The notes under the pieces: model-generated
The model's input: the letters and a program-made list of their open reading frames with translations, nothing else
The model's database searches: none
Told to the model about the DNA's origin: nothing
Shown: in pieces, positions 36,239 through 45,671 of the stretch
How positions within the stretch are numbered: position 1 is the first letter of the stretch
How the letters are laid out: the number at the start of each line of letters is the position of its first letter
NCBI GenBank assembly: GCA_963839475.1
Contig: CAWIVH010000017.1
Location: 744,001 to 808,000 of the forward strand
DNA length: 64,000 bases
Origin: CAWIVH01 sp963839475
GTDB taxonomy: Bacteria; Acidobacteriota; UBA6911
Direction of reading: 5' to 3'
Made by a program: the position numbers and the translations under genes

Positions 36239-36979
36239 TTGTTTGCTTCCATAGCCAATTTTGTAATGGCTTTTCTGCTCTCGGTGCTGCCCGAGAGCCT
36301 TAACGAAAAACCGCCGCTGCTGCGTTTCCGGAATGACGCCGCTCATCTTTTGTCCGGCATCGCAGAGTGTCTGCTGGGCCTCAGCCTGTTCGCCATGTCG
36401 TACTATCATGCCATCGACAGCATCCAGGGAAAGATCATGGAAGGATACGCGACCGGGAAGGTCAGCGTTGCCTCGGAAGCTGATCTCAGGGGGGCAGGTG
36501 CGATCGCGGCCGTTTTCGGGATGTTCAGCCCGACATCCATTCTCTATCTCGGAATGTTTGCCGAAGGTATAATCCGGGCAGTAGCCGCCGGTATTGTCCG
36601 ACACCGGCATGGGATCGTCCCGATGTGGGCAGCCTATCGACTGCTGCTCCTGGTTCGTGGCTCAGCTGAAAAGATTCGTATGAAAGCGATGATCGGCCCG
36701 GCAAGAACGGACAAAGTGCGCCTTAAAATGCCGGAGAGAATCCTGGAAATTCTTTCAGTAGAAGTCAAGCCCTGGTCAGACAGGCAGATTGTTCAATACC
36801 AGGAGGAGTTTTATGTCCTGAAATCGAAGTCTTTTATGCAGGTAGGCTCGAACTATGCCCACCGCTATCTTTGCAGACCCTTAAACCCGGGGGAAATCAT
36901 CCGAGGCACGGTTGTAGCCATAACCCCTTCGGAAGTTGGTTCTCCCGCGCCCGCCAAGAATCCCGGGAGCGATTATTAG
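36239..36979 (+). CDS. unknown membrane protein
   Basis: 246 aa from TTG at 36239, chosen because AAAGCGGAG lies 8 bp upstream; no in-frame ATG is available before residue 10. It has about three predicted membrane segments in the first 140 residues (FVMAFLLSVLP; HLLSGIAECLLGLSLFAMSYY; TSILYLGMFAEGIIRAVAAGI). A soluble C-terminal part follows with PERILEILSVEVKPWSD and a YQEEFYVLKSKSF segment. I do not recognise the family. It lies alone between the sulfatase and the convergent GT39-like gene. Confidence 0.6.
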   Translation: MFASIANFVMAFLLSVLPESLNEKPPLLRFRNDAAHLLSGIAECLLGLSLFAMSYYHAIDSIQGKIMEGYATGKVSVASEADLRGAGAIAAVFGMFSPTSILYLGMFAEGIIRAVAAGIVRHRHGIVPMWAAYRLLLLVRGSAEKIRMKAMIGPARTDKVRLKMPERILEILSVEVKPWSDRQIVQYQEEFYVLKSKSFMQVGSNYAHRYLCRPLNPGEIIRGTVVAITPSEVGSPAPAKNPGSDY

Positions 36980-37022
36980 TTTTGCTAGGCCGCAAATTTC
37001 CTTCCAAATTCCGAATGCAGCC

Positions 37023-38654
37023 TCACGGGCTGGTGGGCAGGTTGACACGCCGGAATTCGTCGCGGGAACCATCCCAGCGGAGCAGACAATCCCCTTCTCT
37101 TGCGACAGTGGGCTCGCCCGCTTGCCTGATCTCCATCCTGGCGGCAATATCGCCACGCTGCATGGCGACGCCTTCCCGCAAGCCGTTGCCCAGGAAATAG
37201 ACTCCGCGGAGTATGGGAGGAACTTCCTCGACCACGACGTTGCCGCTCCCCGCGTCGGCGCAATCGACCACAGTCTTGATGGCGAGCCGGGCTTTTTCGG
37301 ACGCATACCCCCAGGCTTTTAAATTGTGGCTGAGAGCCGCCAGGTTCAAGGCCAGGATGATGCCGGGAGAAAGCCAGAACACCCGCCTTTGAAAAGTATC
37401 CGCGACGGAAGCCAGAACCAGACAGAACCCGATGGAACCGAGATAGAGCAGGCGGGATTTCTCCAGGTCGGGCCCCATAAGCAGCATATGTAAAGGGGGA
37501 AGCACGGATATCAGAAGAATTCCCAATGAAAAAACCAGCCGCCGCCTCTGCAGACGACACAGCGCCAGCCACGCATAGGAAAAAACGCAGAGCAGCATGA
37601 GCACTCCCAGCAACCTGCCCGGCCGCGTGCTCCAGTTGACCGGGAAACAGAGCGTAGCACCAAGTCGTGGCACCAGGGCTTTGAGCATGGTTAAAAAATC
37701 AGGCAGAAGGAACTTCGCCTGCCCGCTCTGTGCGTCGCGATAGCCCCCGATTCCCCCGAAAAGGACCAGCCGGTGCGCGAATAAAGCCGCGGTAAGCAGG
37801 AAATATGGCCAGAGAATCCTGGGCCATCTTTCGAGAGGACAACGCACACCATAAAGCCAGAGCATCGCAAGTAGAGGAAAGACATAAGCTGATTCCTTGC
37901 TGAGAACCGCCAGGACCATAAAAGCAAACGAGAGCGATCGCTGGATCCAAAGCGACGCGCCGGAACCCTCCAGCGATCGCGCAAACAGTATCCATGCCGA
38001 GAGGGTGAAGAAAGTAGCCAGAAGGTCGAATCGACCCGCAACCCAGACAACGGCCTCCGGCCGTGTCCCATGCAGGGAGAACAGGGCCGCAGCAAAACAG
38101 GCTGCTTCCCGGGAGAGGCTTAACTTGCGGGAAAGCAGATAGACTAGCAGAGAATTGATAATGTGGAGAGCGAGATTGGATTTATGCCACGCGGCAGGAT
38201 CGGTCCCAGCCCAGGCTGCGTTCATGGCCAGTGATAGCCTCGCCACCGGCCTATAGAACCCGTACCCCGGATCAGCATTAAAGAGGGAGCGAAGTTCCGC
38301 CCACGACGAGATCCCGGCCTGCTTTATCAGAACGAAATCATCGGATAGCAAAAAGAACTTCATGGACTGCCAGAAAGCGGCTACGGTCAGCAATATCAAC
38401 AGGAATGGGCCAAGCCGGATCCAAAGGCTGGTTGGAATAGGGCCCCGGCCGGATTCAGGATTCCTGGACGAATTGGCCGCGAGCGCCAGAATAAAAAGGA
38501 TGGCAAGAACCGCCTCCACATTCATCGGCGATCCCACGGAAACGATCCAGGAAAACGGCCCGTATGTTGCTCTCGCCGCCAGCAAAAGGCCGGCGATGGA
38601 CACGATGACCCAATAGGCGCGATAGGCTGAGCTTCGTGGAGAAACCGAATTCAT
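37023..38654 (-). CDS. polytopic GT39-like membrane protein
   Basis: 543 aa from the ATG at 38654 (a TTG at 38663 is in frame). Many hydrophobic helices span the first ~480 residues, with FFLLSDDFVLIKQAG in the first loop, resembling the Asp-containing loop of PMT/GT39 glycosyltransferases, and YRPVARLSLAMNAAW, LHIINSLLVYLLSRKL and AAALFSLHGTRPEAVVWVAGR. A short C-terminal soluble tail follows. Such proteins transfer sugars from polyprenyl-phosphate donors. Catalysis is inferred only from fold similarity. Confidence 0.65.
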   Translation of the reverse strand: MNSVSPRSSAYRAYWVIVSIAGLLLAARATYGPFSWIVSVGSPMNVEAVLAILFILALAANSSRNPESGRGPIPTSLWIRLGPFLLILLTVAAFWQSMKFFLLSDDFVLIKQAGISSWAELRSLFNADPGYGFYRPVARLSLAMNAAWAGTDPAAWHKSNLALHIINSLLVYLLSRKLSLSREAACFAAALFSLHGTRPEAVVWVAGRFDLLATFFTLSAWILFARSLEGSGASLWIQRSLSFAFMVLAVLSKESAYVFPLLAMLWLYGVRCPLERWPRILWPYFLLTAALFAHRLVLFGGIGGYRDAQSGQAKFLLPDFLTMLKALVPRLGATLCFPVNWSTRPGRLLGVLMLLCVFSYAWLALCRLQRRRLVFSLGILLISVLPPLHMLLMGPDLEKSRLLYLGSIGFCLVLASVADTFQRRVFWLSPGIILALNLAALSHNLKAWGYASEKARLAIKTVVDCADAGSGNVVVEEVPPILRGVYFLGNGLREGVAMQRGDIAARMEIRQAGEPTVAREGDCLLRWDGSRDEFRRVNLPTSP

Positions 38655-38709
38655 CCGCAACAATCTCGCGTGGAATTAAGAATAGAAGGCGACTTGGAGC
38701 TTCTGGACA

Positions 38710-39915
38710 TTAGCGCAGACTGATCATGGCAGCCACTGCCGCGATAAGCAGAATGGCGATGATTGCCACGGCCGTGGTGACGGTCTTGCCTTCAACCCCC
38801 GGCATCACAACGCGCCCGTCCCCATATTCTTTGAACAGCCGGCCCCATTTGGTATCCAGCGCCGATTCTACGCGTGGTCTGCCGACATAAGGGTACCAAT
38901 AGACATTGTGATAGAAATTGCTGGCGAAATAGCTCCAGGGCACAATAGGAGAACGGAGGAGGATTTTTTCAAACGGTTTGAGAGGCCCCCAGTAGATCGC
39001 CTTCTGCCCTTTGCTGGCCAGGGTGTCGTCCTGGACAAATTTCCAAGGCGGTTCCTGGCCTATATCATACCCTTCAATCCGGATTTCACGGGGATCCGCA
39101 ATCCCGAGCCCACGCTCATGAGCGAGGCGAAGGAAGCGCAAATTCATCGGAGCGAAGCCCTGAAGGCGGGCTGAAACCGCATCAATCGCCACGGGATCGG
39201 CGGAAGCCAGAATGATATCCTTTTCATGCCAGCGCATAGCGCGGGGACCGGGGCCGTCACCGGCAAAGGTGCCATCCATGACGGCAAAGATCCCTGGATG
39301 GATGTCCTGCTGTATCTGCAGGAGATCTACAAGAGTTTCATGGATCACGGAATGGGTCCAGTGACGGTGGCGGTGCAGCAATCCTCCGAATGCATTCTTC
39401 ATCGCCCCCGTAATCGTGGTGAAAACGTGGGTCTTGATGGTGGGCAGGTGCACGACATTCTTGCCGATCAGGACTTTGGGGATGCGAACCCCGTCCGGAA
39501 ATACGGAATCGAGCACGAGAAACGGTTTTTTTGGCTTGTATGTCACCCACTCAAACTGATTCTCATACAGGTAAACGCAAGGAACCTGGTACTTCTCCGT
39601 AATGTAAAGGTGCTTGTTATTGCGTTCACCGTCGCGCACATTCACCACGACGGTATCGTTGTGCGCTCCCCGCAACTGGCTGTACCCAGCGGCACGCAAT
39701 GCTTGGATGACGCCTTCCAGTTGCCAGGGAGTCGTGGAGCAGGATGGATACCAGGTCTGCCAGGAGACATTTATTTTCAGCAATGTTTCGGGTCCCTTGG
39801 GCAGAGCATCCTCCAAGCCTGCTAATGACAAAAGGCGAGCATAATCCTCAAGGACAGTGCCGGGTGTAGTCTTGAGCACCGCCACTTTTCCTTTACCTGG
39901 AAAATCACCTTGCAT
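38710..39915 (-). CDS. DUF362 domain protein with C-terminal membrane anchor
   Basis: 401 aa from the ATG at 39915 with GGAGGG about 9 bp upstream. DUF362 signatures are LLKINVSWQTWYPSCSTTPW, HLPTIKTHVFTTITGAMKN and ASADPVAIDAVSARL, followed by a GADPR-like region. The last ~25 residues are one membrane helix (TTAVAIIAILLIAAVAAM). DUF362 proteins sometimes carry iron-sulfur clusters; no CxxCxxC is seen here. Function unknown. It lies downstream of nothing on its strand and is divergent from the UbiA-type gene. Confidence 0.8.
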   Translation of the reverse strand: MQGDFPGKGKVAVLKTTPGTVLEDYARLLSLAGLEDALPKGPETLLKINVSWQTWYPSCSTTPWQLEGVIQALRAAGYSQLRGAHNDTVVVNVRDGERNNKHLYITEKYQVPCVYLYENQFEWVTYKPKKPFLVLDSVFPDGVRIPKVLIGKNVVHLPTIKTHVFTTITGAMKNAFGGLLHRHRHWTHSVIHETLVDLLQIQQDIHPGIFAVMDGTFAGDGPGPRAMRWHEKDIILASADPVAIDAVSARLQGFAPMNLRFLRLAHERGLGIADPREIRIEGYDIGQEPPWKFVQDDTLASKGQKAIYWGPLKPFEKILLRSPIVPWSYFASNFYHNVYWYPYVGRPRVESALDTKWGRLFKEYGDGRVVMPGVEGKTVTTAVAIIAILLIAAVAAMISLR

Positions 39916-40022
39916 GACTTCCAATCCCTCCCACGGCTCTCATCAATCAGAACCTGCGCGCGAATGAAAACATTACAGAACTTCCGCTTATCGGGGCAAG
40001 CCGCCCATCGCGGATGATTGCG

Positions 40023-40051
40023 TTGCCATCGAAATCGGCGTCACCTATTAT
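40023..40051 (+). promoter_or_regulatory. sigma-70 promoter of the UbiA-type gene
   Basis: TTGCCA (40023-40028) and TATTAT (40046-40051) are exactly 17 bp apart. The expected transcript would start about 30 nt before the ATG at 40089, which has GAGGAG as ribosome site. This is the best promoter match seen in the window. Confidence 0.6.
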
Positions 40052-40088
40052 AGTCTTCGCCATAAAACATACTGAGGAGAATCGCCGA

Positions 40089-41012
40089 ATGGAGGGAAGC
40101 AAGGCAGCAAATAGCGACCCCGGAGAAACCAGCCGGCACGGCGTCAGGCTGATGGCCTATCTACGGCTTCTGAGGCCTCAGCAATGGACCAAGAACCTGC
40201 TTGTCCTTGCGGCGCTGCTCTTCGCCGGCCAGATCCAGGTCCCGCACCAGGTATTCCGTGCCTTCCTTGCATTTTTCGCGTTCTGCCTGGCGTCCAGCGC
40301 GGTGTACATAATCAACGACATCATGGATCGGGACGCCGACCGGGCGCACCCTCGCAAAAATAAACGCCCGATCGCCGCCGGGATCATCCGTCCGGAATCC
40401 GGCATCTGGATGGCTTTGTTTTGCCTGGCCGGCGCGGTCACCCTGATTTGGATTACCACCCGGCCGGCGTTACTCTGCCTGATCGCTTATTTTCTTCTGC
40501 AGGCAGGGTATGTCACAGTTTTCAGGCACCGGGTCCTGTTGGATGTATTTGCGGTCGCTGCAGGCTTTATTTTGCGGGCAGTGACGGGCGCTTACGCCAT
40601 TGAAGTCATCATTTCGCCCTGGCTCCTGATCTGCACACTCCAATTATCGCTTTTCCTGGCTCTGAGCAAGCGGCGGAGCGAACTCTTGGTATCGGACAAC
40701 CCCGGCATCCACAGGCAGGTTCTGGCAGAGTACAATCTTGGACTGCTGGATCAGTTGATCACGGTCGTGACATCCTGCACCGTATTGGCGTACATTCTCT
40801 ACACTTTTTCGGAACAGACCTCGAAGAAATTCCATTCGGAGCTGATGCCCCTAACCATCCCGTTCGTCCTTTACGGCATCTTCCGTTATCTCTACCTGAT
40901 TCACAAAAAATCCGGCGGAGGGGAACCTGAAATGCTGCTTTTGAAGGATATTCCGCTGCTTGCCGGCATTGTCTTATGGGCCGCAACGGTTGCGATCATC
41001 ACCCACCTTTAG
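40089..41012 (+). CDS. UbiA-family prenyltransferase (decaprenyl-phosphate phosphoribosyltransferase-like)
   Basis: 307 aa from the ATG at 40089 (GAGGAG 9 bp upstream; frame open further up). It has about eight or nine membrane helices. The first Asp motif is YIINDIMDRDADRAHPRKN with KRPIAAG after it. LRLLRPQQWTKNLLVL at the start and ALSKRRSELL after the fifth helix match the decaprenyl-phosphate phosphoribosyltransferase subfamily, which makes decaprenyl-phosphoryl-ribose for cell-wall arabinan in actinobacteria. In this organism the sugar and the fate of the product are unknown. Confidence 0.85.
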   Translation: MEGSKAANSDPGETSRHGVRLMAYLRLLRPQQWTKNLLVLAALLFAGQIQVPHQVFRAFLAFFAFCLASSAVYIINDIMDRDADRAHPRKNKRPIAAGIIRPESGIWMALFCLAGAVTLIWITTRPALLCLIAYFLLQAGYVTVFRHRVLLDVFAVAAGFILRAVTGAYAIEVIISPWLLICTLQLSLFLALSKRRSELLVSDNPGIHRQVLAEYNLGLLDQLITVVTSCTVLAYILYTFSEQTSKKFHSELMPLTIPFVLYGIFRYLYLIHKKSGGGEPEMLLLKDIPLLAGIVLWAATVAIITHL

Positions 41013-41042
41013 GCGGGTATAAACACGCCGACAAAATGACGG

Positions 41043-43391
41043 TTACTCCAGGCGAGTAATTCCCCCAAATACGATCTCTTCGAATCGCCGCACATAGCCT
41101 TTGACATCAGCATGCCGCTCGTAACATTGAAGAGCAGCCTGGCGCCACTCCCGCTGCATTTCAGGATTATTCAGGAGCGAGCATGCCAGGTTCACATAAT
41201 CCGCGGGATCGAGAGTCTTGATGACGCGATCCAGTCCATAGTAGATGGCGGCATATTTAGCCTGTGCCGGCCCATTTTCGTCGTGCATGCTCACAATTGG
41301 GCACCCGGCGGCCAACGCATCGAGCAGCGCGATGCCGCTGCCGAATGGAAATTCGTTCAAATAAACATGCATCGACCGGGCGCATTGGCTGGGGCAGGCG
41401 GCTGTGCCGAGAAATCGAACCCGGCTTCCCACCTCGGTGCCTTCAAAAAAGCGAGCCACTCTGGAATCGGGTCGCACGGGACCCATGGGGGCGTAATAAG
41501 CCTTCGGGCAGCGTCGTAGGATTTCGACGATAGAGTGGCACATGCTCTCGCTCAAACGATGCTCCAGGTGATTGGATATCGTCGTCAAAACCTGCGCATC
41601 GTCTGGTAGCCCGAAAACGCTCAGGGGGTACGGATCTTGCTCCCAGGACTCGCGCGCGTCAACAACGTGCGGATTGCGGACTAACTCCGTTCCCATGGCA
41701 GCAAATGACGGTTTCAGGCGATCCACGCTATCCTCGGACTCGGCACTCGAAATTGCGATATCGAACCCCGGGCGGCTGGGCAGTGATCCGTGCTCGAACA
41801 AAACCTTCAGAGGGACATCGCTCAGGGCGGCAACCGCATGGTGCATAAAATCGGGCCCATGAAAAACCGCGACATCAATTTCTTCCCGGGACAATCTCCC
41901 GGCGACAAATCGCGCCGTTTCGCGGAGATCGGCTCCCGGATCGGCGACAGTCACCTCCACGCCGGCTTCGCGGAAAATGCGAAGGGTTCGCCTGGCCCGT
42001 TCTGCTGAAGGCCCGGAGTGGCCGAGCCTGACGGGATATTCACCAGGCCGGAGAACAAAAGCCTCGGTAATCAGGAGGCTGAGATCAAAAATGGACGGGT
42101 TATGGTTCCGCATGAGCGTCCGCATCAATCGCGAAGGTGCATGCGAACCATCGACCAGCTGTGCCGTGACGTGGGCAAGTCGCAACCTTCTATTTCTCGC
42201 CGGGCGCCTTCTGCCCGCCATGGGCTTCAACCCCGCCAAAAGGGCACCCATCAGGTCGGGAGTCGCGGGCCCCAGGCCAACATCCTGAGGCAAGGAGCCC
42301 TTGTGCGGGTTGTTCCAAGCATCCAGGGTTTTTTCCATCAGGAGATAAGGATAACGGGAAAGCCCCAAGCGATGGGCTTTCAAGCCAAGTTGCGCTTCGA
42401 GCCCCAGGCGGTAGAGCCAGTTGGCGGCTTGGGATTCCTTGCCCCCGGATTCGGCCAGGGATGCAAAAGTCTGATCGAGGGCTTCAAGGATCAGCGGCAC
42501 CCGGTCGAGGTAAGCCGGGTGGTCCCAGAAAACGATCGGCACCAAGGGGCGCGGCCGGGTCGGGATGAGTGCCTGTGCCGTCAATGGCTCGACCGGATAG
42601 CGATCCAGTACAAGCAGTCCGTGAAGAGGATCATCGAGGGCCTCCACGATCGCCGGATTGCAGAGGCAATGCCCAAGGGTATAAACATCCCGAAATAGAA
42701 ACCACGCCGGACGCTTTGCCCAAAGCGCGAGCCGATTCGCCCAATCCCAGTCGAATCCTTCCATAAAAATGACCGGGAGGCCCGGAGTCTCCGGCTGGAC
42801 TTCCGGCAGCATCCGGTCCTTTACTGCCGGGCTGGGAGCGCGCAGAAACATGGCGTGGCTGCGATCCGGAGAGCCCAGAGCTTCATAAAGGGCCCGGTGC
42901 CGTTGCCAAAAGCCTCTGTAACTCCCCGAAAACTGCATCTGGAGAGTAAGCAGGCGGCGATCCAAGGGTGCCAGCTCATGAAGACTGCTTTCCGGATCAG
43001 CTTCCTCGAGGGATATCTGTCCTGTCTCTATCTGAGTCCACTGGCGTATGGCACGAACAGCGGGGGAATCGGAAGGATCGGGAGACCGTTGATGGAAATG
43101 ATCCCAGACCTCCTGACGCCCGCGGATCTCCATGAGGGACAAGTCGAATGAAAATGCGACCGAATCCGGTTGCAGCAATCCGGCCAGATATCTGCCCGCA
43201 TGATGCGCGCCCTGGACCTTGCTGAAGGCCAGGGAGTCCGCGTAGTTCAGGAGAGCCTGGCATTGCGGGTCGCCTTGGGCCACCCCATCAAAATCGACTT
43301 CCGGATCACTCAAAAGGCATTGGAGCGCGGCAACCGTATTGCCGCTCCCGTAACGGTTGAGGAAATCACGCAGGATTTTGGACCTAACCAT
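41043..43391 (-). CDS. large GT-B (OGT/GT41-like) glycosyltransferase
   Basis: 782 aa. The first ~400 residues are helical without clear repeats. The C-terminal ~380 residues look like a GT-B pair: RLRLAHVTAQLVDGSHAPSR opens the first fold, FHGPDFMHHAVAALSDVPLK continues it, and the donor fold has VYLNEFPFGSGIALLDALAA, then GCPIVSMHDENGPAQA, and the terminal YERHADVKGYVRRFEEI. It is more divergent than the GT41 gene at 21.7 kb and lacks a visible Lys equivalent. It converges on the UbiA-type gene. Acceptor unknown. Confidence 0.65.
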   Translation of the reverse strand: MVRSKILRDFLNRYGSGNTVAALQCLLSDPEVDFDGVAQGDPQCQALLNYADSLAFSKVQGAHHAGRYLAGLLQPDSVAFSFDLSLMEIRGRQEVWDHFHQRSPDPSDSPAVRAIRQWTQIETGQISLEEADPESSLHELAPLDRRLLTLQMQFSGSYRGFWQRHRALYEALGSPDRSHAMFLRAPSPAVKDRMLPEVQPETPGLPVIFMEGFDWDWANRLALWAKRPAWFLFRDVYTLGHCLCNPAIVEALDDPLHGLLVLDRYPVEPLTAQALIPTRPRPLVPIVFWDHPAYLDRVPLILEALDQTFASLAESGGKESQAANWLYRLGLEAQLGLKAHRLGLSRYPYLLMEKTLDAWNNPHKGSLPQDVGLGPATPDLMGALLAGLKPMAGRRRPARNRRLRLAHVTAQLVDGSHAPSRLMRTLMRNHNPSIFDLSLLITEAFVLRPGEYPVRLGHSGPSAERARRTLRIFREAGVEVTVADPGADLRETARFVAGRLSREEIDVAVFHGPDFMHHAVAALSDVPLKVLFEHGSLPSRPGFDIAISSAESEDSVDRLKPSFAAMGTELVRNPHVVDARESWEQDPYPLSVFGLPDDAQVLTTISNHLEHRLSESMCHSIVEILRRCPKAYYAPMGPVRPDSRVARFFEGTEVGSRVRFLGTAACPSQCARSMHVYLNEFPFGSGIALLDALAAGCPIVSMHDENGPAQAKYAAIYYGLDRVIKTLDPADYVNLACSLLNNPEMQREWRQAALQCYERHADVKGYVRRFEEIVFGGITRLE

Positions 43392-43791
43392 AAAGACCTG
43401 AGGGATGTGCCCCTATAAAACGTAGAATATAAGCCATCAAGTCTAATCAATGAAGCCCTGATGAAGATTCGTGAACTGCCCCGGCAAAATTCCCACGAGC
43501 TGAACCGGAGACAGATGCGAACTCCTGGTTCGCTGCCCAATTAGAAATCCTTTGGGCAATATTTTGTGCAATTTCAGGAGGCGCAAAATTCATGGTAGCA
43601 TATTGCATTAACATGATTTTCCCAGTTGGGAATTATCCTGTGGTGGATTCAGCCGTTTTGTCGCGGGAACCGGGATTTATACGCCCTCTAACATTCGCCA
43701 GGGATTGCGACATTGCCGGAGAGCATCGAACCAAAATGGGTAATGTCCGCCACCGAACCTTTAGATCAATGGCGAAGAGAGCCTGGATCCT
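43392..43791. other. 400-bp gap before the VWA genes
   Basis: This divergent gap has a rather AT-rich middle (43540-43640). A 69-codon frame (43592-43801) follows AGGAGG by 10 bp and overlaps the start of the VWA gene by 10 bp. It has no recognisable domain, so it may be a leader peptide or chance. No convincing promoter boxes were found. Confidence 0.3.
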
Positions 43792-45531
43792 ATGTTCCTA
43801 AATTGCAGCAGAGCCGCAAAAACCGCTCTTTTGCTTGGCCTCCTTCTTCTTGGAGGTCCGGGCAATTCACAGGAAAAAAAAGCTCCGGGAAAAGATGCCA
43901 AATCCGACAAAGACCAGCTGACCTTTAAGGTCCCGGTCGACGTGGTGGTCGTGACGGTTACCGTTACCGACAAGAAGGGCAAACCGGTCCTCGGTTTGAC
44001 TGCCGACGATTTTTTGCTGTTCGAGGATGGAAAACCTCAGTCCATCCACACCTTCTCGCTCGAATCCTATAAAACGACTCAGATCCTGGGACCCGATGGG
44101 GCCAAACCTGCGGCCGCAGCAGCCGAAGCGCCAGCCGACAGCGCCATTCGGACGGCAAGACCGCGCATGTTCTCATGCTTTATCGACGATATGGCTTCAT
44201 CGTCGGATTACTACCCGGCGACCATCGAAGCCATACGTAAGTTTGTGAGCGAGGATCTGGCCCCCGGAGACCAGGTCGCCATTTACTCTGCTTCCGGGTC
44301 GGTTCAGTTCCCTTTCAGTGATGACAAGCAATTGCTCCTGTCGGAAATTGGAGCGCTGCCGAGGAAACTGACCATCAGGCCGATAACCAAATCGGACTGT
44401 CCTACCCTGACCGACCTTCAGGCGCAAAGGATTGCCCTGGACCGGCGTGACCTCGATTCGATGAGTGTGGCGGTCCTGGAGGCTTATGCCTGCCTGGGGA
44501 TGGCCGACGACGCACCGCCGAATCTGGCCCAGAGTGTGGTTCGCTCGCAAGCCATGACGCAATATCAGGAAAATCAATATCGAAGCCGGGTCTTTCTCCA
44601 AACCCTCCGCCAGCACGTCCGTTCGCTGAGGCACTTCGAGGCGCAAAAGAACGTAATTCTCTTCTCCGACGGCTTTCTTCTTGAAGAGGTGATATACGAT
44701 CTTCAGGATGCCGTGGACCAGGCGCTGCGTGCCGGAGTCGTGCTGAATACGGTTGACATACGCGGGCTTTATGTCCCCATGATCGAGGCGAGGGACCGAT
44801 CGGCCGGCTCTGTCCGCTCAGGAGAATCCTTTAAAAAGGACCGGCTGCTCTCCGAAGATATGTCAGCGCAGTCAGATCCCCTCACCTTACTGGCTCATGA
44901 CACAGGCGGCATTTTCCTCCAGAACACCAATGATCTCAGCGCAGGTCCCAAGGCAGTGGCGGAACGGGAAACCTACCATTACGTCCTCAGCTATGCGGCG
45001 CCCGCGATGAAAGCAGACGGGCGCTATCACAAGATCAAGCTCGAAGTGAAGCGACCGGACCTTACGCTTTCGTATCGCAATGGATATTACGCCCCTAAGG
45101 AGCAGATCTCTTTCGAACGCAGGAAGAAGGAAGACATTCTGGAAGCCCTGCGCGCCCCCGGCAACGTCAACGAGATCCCGGTAAGACTCTCGATAAACAG
45201 CTCGCAATTCGATGATACGCGCTACGAAGTGGAATTGGTTACCCACGTGGATATCCGGCGGCTCCAATTCGAAGAAGAAGATGCCAAACGCAAGAACCTC
45301 ATCAGCCTTGTGATTGTCGCCTTCGACGAAAACAACAAATATGTAGAAGGCGTGCAAAAAGACGTAAGCTTCAATCTCGCGCCGGAGAGCTACGCGGAGC
45401 TTCTAGACCGAGGATTTGCATCCAAGGTGGTATTCCGGATTCCTCCCGGCAGGTATAAAATCAGGGCAATCATACGCGAAAGCGTTCGTACCAAAATGGG
45501 CTCTCTGACCAAATCCATAGAGATTCCCTAG
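43792..45531 (+). CDS. VWA-domain protein, exported (acidobacterial type)
   Basis: 579 aa. A signal peptide is at about 1-27 (TALLLGLLLLGGPGNSQ). An N-terminal beta domain (VPVDVVVVTVTVTDKKGKPV, LTADDFLLFEDGKPQSIHTF) is followed by a von Willebrand factor A fold from about 120. The usual metal-site DxSxS is not intact (FSCFIDDMASSSDYYP instead). QKNVILFSDGFLL lies in the middle, and the YHYVLSYAAPAMKADGRYHK region and RSGNGYYAP-like end (LSYRNGYYAPKE) are typical of this family. Ligand and role unknown. It lies 140 bp before a second gene of the same family. Confidence 0.85.
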   Translation: MFLNCSRAAKTALLLGLLLLGGPGNSQEKKAPGKDAKSDKDQLTFKVPVDVVVVTVTVTDKKGKPVLGLTADDFLLFEDGKPQSIHTFSLESYKTTQILGPDGAKPAAAAAEAPADSAIRTARPRMFSCFIDDMASSSDYYPATIEAIRKFVSEDLAPGDQVAIYSASGSVQFPFSDDKQLLLSEIGALPRKLTIRPITKSDCPTLTDLQAQRIALDRRDLDSMSVAVLEAYACLGMADDAPPNLAQSVVRSQAMTQYQENQYRSRVFLQTLRQHVRSLRHFEAQKNVILFSDGFLLEEVIYDLQDAVDQALRAGVVLNTVDIRGLYVPMIEARDRSAGSVRSGESFKKDRLLSEDMSAQSDPLTLLAHDTGGIFLQNTNDLSAGPKAVAERETYHYVLSYAAPAMKADGRYHKIKLEVKRPDLTLSYRNGYYAPKEQISFERRKKEDILEALRAPGNVNEIPVRLSINSSQFDDTRYEVELVTHVDIRRLQFEEEDAKRKNLISLVIVAFDENNKYVEGVQKDVSFNLAPESYAELLDRGFASKVVFRIPPGRYKIRAIIRESVRTKMGSLTKSIEIP

Positions 45532-45671
45532 ATTGAGGTAGTACAATATTTGATCGCGACGCCAAATTCCGGCTCCAAAATCCGATGGCGCCTGGGCAGT
45601 ATAGTGCAAGCCCGGATCCACGGCACTTCGCCCCAGGATTCCGGCATGAGTTTCGCCAGGGAGGTCTCATC

